This document shows positions 1 through 7,059 of a stretch of 64,000 bases of DNA, piece after piece (positions within the stretch are counted from its first letter, which is position 1; each line of letters opens with the position of its first letter). This stretch comes from Clostridia bacterium. GTDB taxonomy: Bacteria; Bacillota; Clostridia; Lachnospirales; Lachnospiraceae. The translations under genes were made by a program, and so were the position numbers. Location: NCBI GenBank assembly GCA_910576325.1, contig CAJTIM010000007.1:156827-220826 (forward strand), written 5' to 3'. The notes below the pieces were generated by a model, which saw nothing but the letters and a program-made list of their open reading frames with translations, did not search any database and was not told the DNA's origin.

Positions 1-1
1 A

Positions 2-361
2 TTTTTGGAGGATATAAAGAGCCTGAAGCTGGAGGAATTGGGAGTGAAGTTCGAGACACATGAACGATTTCCGGATCGGGTGAATACGGAGTTTGTGCGT
101 ATCATTGATAAAGAAACCTTGGAAATGCGTGTGTGGGAGCGAGGCTCCGGGGAGACTATGGCCTGTGGGACAGGGGCTTGTGCGGTAGCTGTGGCTGCGG
201 CTCTTAATGGTTTTGCCCAACGAAGCGTTACAGTTCGTTTGTTGGGAGGCGATCTGCGGATTGACTGGAGCGAGGAAGATAACTGCGTATATATGACCGG
301 CCCTGCGGCTGAGGTGTTCCAAGGTGAGATAGACATGGAGATGCTGCGGAATCAGAGATAA
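2..361 (+). CDS. dapF: Diaminopimelate epimerase, C-terminal part (cut by window edge)
   Basis: This is the last ~119 codons of diaminopimelate epimerase, which converts LL- to meso-diaminopimelate for lysine and peptidoglycan synthesis in the cytoplasm. The frame is open to the left edge, so the start lies outside the window. The segment carries the ERGSGET motif followed by ACGTGAC, which holds one of the two catalytic cysteines of the family. The end of the second DapF lobe is complete. The aminotransferase gene dapL lies 1.9 kb downstream on the same strand. That fits the DapL route, in which the aminotransferase makes LL-DAP and DapF epimerises it. The two genes are separated by a broken Rpn gene and repeats. 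Confidence 0.95.
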   Translation, partial: FLEDIKSLKLEELGVKFETHERFPDRVNTEFVRIIDKETLEMRVWERGSGETMACGTGACAVAVAAALNGFAQRSVTVRLLGGDLRIDWSEEDNCVYMTGPAAEVFQGEIDMEMLRNQR

Positions 362-441
362 GACCGCGAAATGTGGTAAAAGCTTTTGGAGCAAGTTTAT
401 ACCAGAGCAGCATAGGAATAAATGATAAATATATTGTACGT

Positions 442-592
442 AAGGCCCTGACAGAATACTGGTTCTTTCTTAACTTTGGATATTTTTGTATCAGTCAGTA
501 TTTCAGATTTTGCGGTAAATATAATGTTCCGGCAAAACTGAATTTGACAGTGTATCCAAACATGAGAAAGAACCAGAATATGTCAGGGCCTT
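442..592. repeat. Large imperfect inverted repeat in the dapF-rpn gap
   Basis: The ~530 bases between dapF and the Rpn gene hold no convincing gene. They do hold an inverted repeat with arms of about 45 bp (roughly 442-486 and 552-592). The outer part reads AAGGCCCTGACA against TGTCAGGGCCTT, then GGTTCTTTCT against AGAAAGAACC. The structure ends in TTTT, so it might also stop dapF transcription. The size (~150 bp) and AT-rich middle resemble a MITE, but no target duplication is clear. Confidence 0.6.
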
Positions 593-971
593 TTCAGTTG
601 TTTATTCCAGGAGACCACGAACAAAGAGGGCATGGCCGGATTGCTTTCTTGATTGTTAAAATATAGTAAATTTTTGTAAAAAGTTATTGTATTTTTTTGG
701 AAATATGTTATACTAAATACGTTATAAAAAACTGGTAAAATACTGGTTTTAAGGATTTCATAGGAAAACAATTCCGTTTTCCCATTCCCATAATAACAAA
801 AAAGAATTTAAAGAGAGTGTGATGCCCATGAATGCCTTTTTACGGTCTTGCAGGATAAACAGGAAAACCGTATAATGAAAGGAGAACAAATTGAAATTCA
901 AAATAAGCAAAATATTCCGTTTCCGAAAACGGGCCAACCGAAAGTACAAGGATGAACTGTTTCGGTTTATT

Positions 972-1067
972 CCCGCGAGCAACGAGCCAAGCGGACATGC
1001 TGGCATGTCCATTTGGCGACTGTCGCGAGGGTCAAATATCCCGTAGCTTGCTGCGGGGTATTTGACT
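972..1067. repeat. 96-bp double-palindrome insertion inside the rpn gene
   Basis: Two hairpins lie back to back. The first has CGCGA/TCGCG outer arms (974-978, 1023-1027) and a GCCAAGCGGACATG / CATGTCCATTTGGC stem (986-999, 1004-1017). The second pairs GTCAAATATCCCGTAG (1031-1046) with CTGCGGGGTATTTGAC (1051-1066). Removing 96 bp, a multiple of three, joins the flanking codons into an uninterrupted Rpn family sequence. This marks the segment as a later insertion. Confidence 0.8.
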
Positions 1068-1763
1068 TTCCATGATAAAAAGGATCTGCTGTCTCTTTAT
1101 AACGCAGTCAACGGCACGGATTACCAAGATCCGGAAGACCTGGAGATTAACACCCTGGAAAATGTCATTTATCTGAAAATGAAAAATGATCTGTCCTTCC
1201 TGGTGGGTGCCTCCATGAATCTGTATGAGCATCAGAGTACCTGGAACCCAAATATGCCTCTGCGCGGGCTGCTGTATTTTGCGGAGTTATATGAGCGGTA
1301 CATCAACAGCAAAGGGTATCGCTTGTCCGGGAATACGCGTATTCCTCTGCCGTTTCCCAATTACATTGTATTTTACAATGGCTTGGAAAGAGAAGCGGAG
1401 CAGATGGAACTTCGGTTATCGGAGGCATTTGAATCCGGGCGGGAGGGATGTGAGCCTGCGCTGGAATGTCGTGCTCTAATCTTAAATATCAATAGCGGAC
1501 ATAACCGTGAACTGATGGAGAAATGCCAAAGGCTGCAGGAGTATGCGGAGTTTATAGGAGAGATCCGCAGGAACCTTCAAAGAGGGATGGAATTGGAGAA
1601 GGCCTTGGGACAGGCAATCGAGTACTGTCTGGCACATGGAGTACTGACGGACATTTTGCGGAGAAGTCAGGCGGAGGTGCGTAGAATGTTGTTGGAAGAA
1701 TATGACGAGAAGGCGGAACGGGAATATCTGCGGAAGGAAGCGATTGAGGAAGGCTTGGAGCGG

Positions 1764-1865
1764 GGAATTGAGCAAGGCATTGAACAGGGAATGAAATTAG
1801 GAATTGAGCAGGGAATTGAACAGGGAATGAAATTAGGAATTGAACAGGGCATTGAGCAAGGTATG
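1764..1865 (+). repeat. 36-bp tandem repeat (about 2.8 copies) within the rpn C-terminus
   Basis: Units begin at 1764, 1800 and 1836 and encode the 12-residue unit GIEQGIEQGMKL. The copies are nearly identical at DNA level, which suggests recent slippage. Gly-x-x-x-Gly-type repeats of this sort are typical of the C-terminal tail of Rpn proteins and vary in number between relatives. Confidence 0.85.
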
Positions 1866-2110
1866 ATACTTGGAAGCTTTGAGATTTTGGCTGAATTAGT
1901 AGACAAGAGTATTTTGTCTTTGGAGAAGGCAGAGGAGCAGCTTAAGGACAAAAAAGAGGAATTTATCCGTTGGTATCAGGAACAGAGATAAAAAGTATTT
2001 TTTATCCGGGCTATTTTCAATAGGGGACTTGTGAGCAGAAGACAGAAGAAAACCTTTAATTTTTTATTGACAAAGCTCCCCATAACTGTTATATTTTGAG
2101 ACAGAGCAAA

Positions 2111-2143
2111 GGCGTTCAACACAGGGAGAAGAACGCCTTTTTT
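2111..2143 (+). terminator. Rho-independent terminator upstream of dapL
   Basis: The stem GGCGTTC (2111-2117) pairs with GAACGCC (2131-2137) and is followed by six T. It lies about 120 bp after the rpn stop codon and separates that locus from dapL. Confidence 0.85.
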
Positions 2144-2274
2144 GCGTTGAAATTTTTGCATAATTAGAAACAGTAAAAAGTTTTACAGTGAACAAAGCAT
2201 TATAATTGGAAATCGATTTTATTCCAGCGTACTAAAAAGAATATTACAGAAATGAAACAGGAGGTCTCACCGCA

Positions 2275-3489
2275 ATGTATAAGATAAACGAAAATTATTT
2301 AAAACTCCCAGGCAGCTATCTTTTTTCCACCATCGGCAAAAAGGTAACTGCCTACACAGCGGCCCACCCGGAGAAAAGCATCATCCGTCTGGGAATCGGT
2401 GATGTAACCCAGCCCCTGGCTCCGGCCATTATAGAAGCCATGCACAGCGCAGTAGACGAAATGGGCAGCGCCGAAACCTTCCGCGGTTATGCCCCGGATT
2501 TAGGCTATGAGTTCCTGCGAAATGCCATTGCCGAGGGAGATTACCGCTTGCGGGGCGCCGACATCAAAGCCGACGAAATCTTTGTAAGCGACGGCGCAAA
2601 GTGTGATTCCGGCAACATCCAGGAGATTTTCAGCACAGACAACCGAATTGCCGTCTGCGATCCCGTATACCCCGTCTATGTAGACACAAACGTTATGGCA
2701 GGCAGAACAGGAACCTACGATCCGGCAACAGAGATGTGGAGCGACATAATCTACATGCCCTGTCTGGCCGAAAACGGCTTTGCCCCGGAGCTTCCCAAAG
2801 AGACGCCCGATCTCATTTACCTGTGCTTCCCCAACAACCCCACCGGCTCCGCTGTCACCAAGGCTCAGCTACAGATATGGGTAGATTACGCCAACCGCAC
2901 AGGAGCGGTCATTATCTACGATGCCGCCTACGAAGCCTATATTTCCGAAGAAAATGTCCCGCACACCATCTACGAATGTGAGGGAGCAAGAAGCTGTGCC
3001 ATAGAGCTGAAAAGCTTCTCCAAAAATGCCGGCTTTACCGGTGTGCGCTTAGGCTATACGGTCATTCCCAAAGATTTGAAATGCGGCGATATATCCTTAC
3101 ACGCACTTTGGGCAAGACGTCACGGAACAAAATACAACGGCGCCCCCTACATTATCCAGCGGGCAGGCGAGGCAGTTTATTCCGATGCGGGAAAGGCTCA
3201 GTTAAAAAAACAGATAGCCTATTACATGAAAAATGCCAAAACCATCCGCGAGGGTCTCGAAACTGCCGGCTATACCGTATCCGGCGGAGTCAACGCCCCC
3301 TATATCTGGCTGAAAACACCGGAAAATATGACCTCCTGGGAATTTTTTGATTACCTGCTGGAGCGAGCGGGCGTAGTCGGAACACCGGGATCTGGCTTCG
3401 GCCCAAGCGGAGAAGGATATTTCCGCCTGACTGCCTTTGGCTCTTACGAGAATACTCTGGCAGCTTTGGAGAGGATAAAACAAATTTAA
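2275..3489 (+). CDS. dapL: LL-diaminopimelate aminotransferase
   Basis: This PLP-dependent class I/II aminotransferase of 404 aa matches the usual DapL length. It transfers an amino group from glutamate to tetrahydrodipicolinate, giving LL-DAP directly and bypassing the succinyl or acetyl branches. The N-terminus ([14 protein letters not shown]) is characteristic. The PLP lysine lies in [16 protein letters not shown] near residue 247, and the CFPNNPTG and YDAAYEAY blocks are present. The ATG at 2275 follows AGGAGGTCTCACCGCA. It is a single-gene unit and works together with DapF encoded at the left edge. Codon use here is more C-ending than in many neighbours. Confidence 0.95.
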   Translation: MYKINENYLKLPGSYLFSTIGKKVTAYTAAHPEKSIIRLGIGDVTQPLAPAIIEAMHSAVDEMGSAETFRGYAPDLGYEFLRNAIAEGDYRLRGADIKADEIFVSDGAKCDSGNIQEIFSTDNRIAVCDPVYPVYVDTNVMAGRTGTYDPATEMWSDIIYMPCLAENGFAPELPKETPDLIYLCFPNNPTGSAVTKAQLQIWVDYANRTGAVIIYDAAYEAYISEENVPHTIYECEGARSCAIELKSFSKNAGFTGVRLGYTVIPKDLKCGDISLHALWARRHGTKYNGAPYIIQRAGEAVYSDAGKAQLKKQIAYYMKNAKTIREGLETAGYTVSGGVNAPYIWLKTPENMTSWEFFDYLLERAGVVGTPGSGFGPSGEGYFRLTAFGSYENTLAALERIKQI

Positions 3490-3502
3490 AAAGAGAAAAT
3501 TG

Positions 3503-3595
3503 TGATAAGCAGAGGCTGTGGATTTCTACGGTTTGGTGTCCCGAAAGGCAGACATTTGAATTAGAGCGAAAACATAGCCTCTTTGCTTATTTTGA
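3503..3595 (+). terminator. Possible long-loop terminator after dapL
   Basis: GATAAGCAGAGGCTGTG (3503-3519) can pair with CATAGCCTCTTTGCTTAT (about 3572-3589), followed by a T-rich stretch. The loop is ~50 nt, so the call is weak. Confidence 0.4.
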
Positions 3596-3657
3596 GTTTT
3601 TTCAACTCCTGACAAATGCTTTCTAAAGAAGTCTAAAGAAGTTCCTATAGAAAAACA

Positions 3658-3686
3658 TTTACATTGAAAAGAGATTTTACTATAAT
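3658..3686 (+). promoter_or_regulatory. SigA-type promoter for the FtsA-like gene
   Basis: A TTTACA -35 (3658-3663), a 17-bp spacer and a perfect TATAAT -10 (3681-3686) lie 63 bp before the chosen ATG. Confidence 0.75.
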
Positions 3687-3748
3687 GGTCCTTAGAGAAA
3701 GCTGTGAGGGCAGGCATAGGTCCTCCCCAATGGCACAGGAGGGAAAGC

Positions 3749-6199
3749 ATGGCGGCAGTACAGGTAAAAAAGGCGCAAATACAGGCGGAGCAGACGGTGT
3801 TTGCTCTGGATATCGGAACCCGTAGCATCATCGGAATGGTGGGAACGGTGGAGAATGAAAAGATCCGGATCATTGCCATTGAAAAAGAAGAGCATACGGA
3901 ACGGGCAATGGTAGACGGGCAGATTGAGAATATAGATAAGGTGGCGGCTCTGGCCGGAAGAGTAAAGCAGAGGCTTGAAAGCAAGCTGCATTTTAAGCTG
4001 GAGCGCGTATGCGTGGCGGCAGCAGGCCGTGCTCTTCGGACGAAGCGGGCGGAATTTGAGATGGAGCTTCCGGGGACGGATTTGATAGACGACGAGGTAA
4101 TCAGCCGCCTGGAGGCAGGAGCCATCAGTAAGGCGGAGGAAGCCTTTGATGCGGAAAATCGGGCCGCAGAGGACGGACGCCGCTTCTACCTGGTGGGCTA
4201 CACGGTATGTCAGTATTATCTGGACAAATATATGATTTCCAGCCTGAAGGATCACCGGGGAAAAAGTGTGAAGGTGGATCTGATAGCGACCTTCCTGCCA
4301 AGCGAGGTAGTGGAAAGCCTCTACACCACCATGAACAAAATCGGGCTGGAGGTGGCAAGTATCACTTTGGAGCCAATAGCGGCTATCAATGCGGCTATTC
4401 CGGCCAATCTCCGGCTTCTCAATCTGGTGATGGTGGATATTGGCGCGGGAACTTCGGATATTGCCGCCTGTACGGACGGAAGTGTTACGGGATATACAAT
4501 GGCGACCGTGGCCGGTGACGAAGTGACGGAAACCCTGATGAAAGAGTACCTGGTGGATTTCCAGATGGCGGAGTCCATGAAGGCCCAGGCCGATCAGCAG
4601 GAGGAAATCACCTTTACGGATATTTTAGGCTTTGAGCAGAGCATATCCAGGGAGGAGCTTTTGGAGTGCATCCAGGATACGACGGATCTTCTTTGCCGTG
4701 AAATTGCGGAAAAAATACTGGAGATTAACGGAAATGCACCCTCAGCGCTGTTTCTGGCAGGCGGCGGCAGTAAGCTTACGGGGGTAAAGGACGGGCTGAC
4801 GGCAGCCTTGCAGATGGATGCCAAGCGTGTTGCCATAGCCGGAAATAATTTCCGAACAAGCGCTTTTTCCGATGAATACGATCTTAACAACCCGGAGTAT
4901 GCAACGCCTCTTGGAATCGTAGTTTCTTCGGGACTGAACCTGATTAATGCCAGCTTCCGGGTGATTTTGAACGGCCGGCCGGCCAATCTGTTCCGAAGCG
5001 GAAGCTTTACGGCTCTCAACCTTCTGATGATGAACGGGTTCAGCTTTCTTGATATTATGGGACGCAGCGGCGCCAATCTGGTTGTGACGGTGAACGGCAG
5101 GCGCAAGGTGTTCTATGGCACCCCCGTGGAGCCGGCAACTCTGTTTATCAATAAAAAGGAAGGCCGGCTGTCGGAGATTATCCAGGCCGGAGATGAGATT
5201 GATTTTACACCGGCTGTATCCGGCGTGTCGGCCAAGGCCTGTCTTGGCGATATTGAAGGGGCGGCGGACGCCGTGGAGCTGACATTGAACGGAATGTCTG
5301 CGGATCTGGAAACACAGTTGAAAATGGGCGATGCCATAGTGATGCGTAAGCCCGGGGAGGAAGCGGAGCCGGAGAAGACGGACGAAGCTTCGGGAGCGGC
5401 AGAAGCGGAAGAGGCAGCAGAAGCGCAGGAAGCGGCAAAGGCGGGAGGGACAGCCAGGCTTGAGACAACATTGGATTCCGGGAAGAGAGCTGCACTGACG
5501 AGAACCTTAGAAGCAGACAAACCGATTGCCGCGGCGAGAACACCGGAAGAGAAAATGGCTGCGGCAGAACGTGTGCCGGAAGTCAAGAGGGCAGTTGCTC
5601 CGGGAAATGTGCCAGAAGCAGAAAAAGCAGCTGTGCCGGGAAATGCATCAGAAGCAGAAAAAGCAGTTATGCAAATGAGAACGCCGGATACAGAAAAGGC
5701 AGCTGCACCGGAGGCAGAAAAAATAGTTATGCCGGAACGAGTATTGGAAGCGCAAAAAGTAATTATGCCGAAGCCGGCAGCAGAAGCTGCAAAGTCAGAT
5801 ATGCCTGTGGGAACAACAGACGTATCGGAAGCAGCGGAAAGCGAAGAGCCTGTTGAGGAATTGAGAACAGAAGAGGTATCAAAGCCAGTTCTGAATCCCC
5901 AGGGAAATTTTGCACAGCGTTCCGTCCTGGCAGCAAACGCCTCAATGTCCCGGAATGCGGAAAAGGAAGTAATTTCCCCGGGACCGCGGGAGATACATTT
6001 TCATCTGAACGGTATGCCTATCAGCCTGCCCGGAAAAGCAGACGGAACCCCCTATTTTCTGATGGATATGATTCAGTATTCCGGGATTGATCTGAAGCAG
6101 CCCAAGGGACGGATTGTCCTCAGTGTAAACGGAGTGCAGGGCTTGTTCCAGCAGGAGCTGAGAGAAGGGGATAATATCCGAATTGAGGAAGAAATGTAG
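3749..6199 (+). CDS. FtsA-like actin-fold protein with long repetitive linker and C-terminal domain
   Basis: This 816-aa protein starts at ATG 3749 behind AGGAGGG. A start at 3704 is possible but has no ribosome site. The N-terminal ~345 residues are an FtsA/PilM-type actin ATPase. They show phosphate-1 FALDIGTRSI (~residue 15), phosphate-2 VDIGAGTSDIA (~230) and the adenosine loop FLAGGGSKLTG (~334). A middle region (about 390-535) has alternating strands and ends in a DEIDFTPAVSG-type segment. Residues ~540-735 are low-complexity Glu/Ala/Lys/Pro repeats of the PEAEKAAVPG kind. The last ~70 residues (HFHLNGMPISLPGK to the end) form a compact domain that ends in DNIRIEEEM. At twice the length of FtsA (~420 aa), and without a visible FtsA membrane helix or ftsZ neighbour, it is probably a divergent FtsA paralogue with a cytoskeletal or envelope role. 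Confidence 0.75.
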   Translation: MAAVQVKKAQIQAEQTVFALDIGTRSIIGMVGTVENEKIRIIAIEKEEHTERAMVDGQIENIDKVAALAGRVKQRLESKLHFKLERVCVAAAGRALRTKRAEFEMELPGTDLIDDEVISRLEAGAISKAEEAFDAENRAAEDGRRFYLVGYTVCQYYLDKYMISSLKDHRGKSVKVDLIATFLPSEVVESLYTTMNKIGLEVASITLEPIAAINAAIPANLRLLNLVMVDIGAGTSDIAACTDGSVTGYTMATVAGDEVTETLMKEYLVDFQMAESMKAQADQQEEITFTDILGFEQSISREELLECIQDTTDLLCREIAEKILEINGNAPSALFLAGGGSKLTGVKDGLTAALQMDAKRVAIAGNNFRTSAFSDEYDLNNPEYATPLGIVVSSGLNLINASFRVILNGRPANLFRSGSFTALNLLMMNGFSFLDIMGRSGANLVVTVNGRRKVFYGTPVEPATLFINKKEGRLSEIIQAGDEIDFTPAVSGVSAKACLGDIEGAADAVELTLNGMSADLETQLKMGDAIVMRKPGEEAEPEKTDEASGAAEAEEAAEAQEAAKAGGTARLETTLDSGKRAALTRTLEADKPIAAARTPEEKMAAAERVPEVKRAVAPGNVPEAEKAAVPGNASEAEKAVMQMRTPDTEKAAAPEAEKIVMPERVLEAQKVIMPKPAAEAAKSDMPVGTTDVSEAAESEEPVEELRTEEVSKPVLNPQGNFAQRSVLAANASMSRNAEKEVISPGPREIHFHLNGMPISLPGKADGTPYFLMDMIQYSGIDLKQPKGRIVLSVNGVQGLFQQELREGDNIRIEEEM

Positions 6200-6255
6200 T
6201 CATATAAAATTTACAAACAACCATATCATTTTCGCGACTGAGAAGGAAAATTTTT

Positions 6256-7044
6256 ATGAAGACAGCAGATATCCATGTACACATATTCCCGGATAAGCTG
6301 GCGGAAAAGGCGGCTCATTCCATCGGAGAATTTTACGACAAAACCGCTTATACCATCGCGAGCACAGACCGCCTGGCGGAAGAGCTTGCCCAGGCCGGCA
6401 TCAGCCGCTGCGTAATCAGCAATTCCGCGACTACGCCGAAACAGGTGCACAACATCAATACCTTTTTGGCCCAGGCCGCCCAAGAGCATCCCGGCTTTAT
6501 CGGTTTTGGCTCTCTGTATCCGGGAATGGAGGGATATGAGGAGGAGCTGGATCGGATGGAAGAGCTTGGCCTTCGGGGACTTAAGATTCATCCCGACTTT
6601 CAGAAGGTTCCCATTGATGCCTCCTGCGGCATTGAAATGTACCGTTCCATCGCCAGAAGAGGGCTGCCGGTGCTGTTTCATATGGGCGATGACCGCTACG
6701 ATTTTTCTTCTCCGGAGCGTTTGACAAATCTTCTTCGGAAGGTGCCGGACTTGAAGGTAATTGCTGCTCATTTCGGAGGGTGGACGGTTTGGGAGAGCTC
6801 TCTCAATCATCCGCAGCCGGAGAATGTTCTCTATGATACCTCCAGCACCATTCCTCTTGTGCCGAGAGAGCTGGTATACCGCATGTTCGACCGCTTCGGG
6901 CCGGAACGGTTTTTATTCGGCTCCGATTTTCCCATGTGGAAGCCAAAAGACGCGGTGGAGCAGGTTTTGAGCTTTGACTTGGGGGAGGATGTGATGGAAA
7001 AGATTCTCTATGGGAATTTCTGCAGGCTGCTGGGGTGCGCCTGA
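6256..7044 (+). CDS. Amidohydrolase family protein (TIM-barrel metal hydrolase/decarboxylase type)
   Basis: This 262-aa protein belongs to the Amidohydro_2 (COG2159) group. It shows the strand-1 metal motif HVH (residues 7-9), a conserved KIHPDFQ, the histidine in LFHMGDD, the histidine in AAHFGGW, and the terminal metal aspartate in FGSDFPMW. Members hydrolyse or decarboxylate small aromatic or cyclic substrates, but the substrate cannot be told from this sequence. It starts at ATG 6256 behind GAGAAGGA, 56 bp after the FtsA-like gene on the same strand. It may be co-transcribed with that gene, with no obvious shared function. Confidence 0.8.
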   Translation: MKTADIHVHIFPDKLAEKAAHSIGEFYDKTAYTIASTDRLAEELAQAGISRCVISNSATTPKQVHNINTFLAQAAQEHPGFIGFGSLYPGMEGYEEELDRMEELGLRGLKIHPDFQKVPIDASCGIEMYRSIARRGLPVLFHMGDDRYDFSSPERLTNLLRKVPDLKVIAAHFGGWTVWESSLNHPQPENVLYDTSSTIPLVPRELVYRMFDRFGPERFLFGSDFPMWKPKDAVEQVLSFDLGEDVMEKILYGNFCRLLGCA

Positions 7045-7059
7045 GAAGTCAGGCGCAGA

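Larger units (their letters stand above)
891..1991 (+). pseudogene. Rpn-family recombination-promoting nuclease / PD-(D/E)XK putative transposase, interrupted
   Basis: The protein family (Rpn/YhgA-like, PD-(D/E)XK fold) is recognised from the N-terminal NRKYKDELF, the LYNAVNGTDY and INTLENVIYLKMKNDLSF blocks, and the charged C-terminal tail. A TTG start at 891 follows AAAGGAG. The frame reads well to codon ~27 (NRKYKDELFRFI), then enters a 96-bp palindromic insert at about 972-1067 that places an in-frame TAG at 1044-1046. After the insert the family sequence resumes in the same frame (FHDKKDLLSLYNA) and runs to 1991. Restoring the join gives a normal protein. As it stands, only a 51-codon peptide, or a fragment restarting at TTG 1062, would be made. 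The missing N-terminal part carries conserved nuclease-fold residues, so the product is probably inactive. Confidence 0.8.

Noticed and set aside
373..666. 97-codon frame after dapF on the plus strand
   Set aside because: It runs through the inverted repeat, has no good ribosome site and its composition is not protein-like.
1667..1951. Minus-strand Cys/Pro/Ile-rich frame opposite the rpn repeats
   Set aside because: It is the mirror of the GIEQG repeat codons and has no start signal.
2162..2274. Lysine riboswitch before dapL
   Set aside because: Only about 110 bp of AT-rich DNA is present, without the five-helix core.
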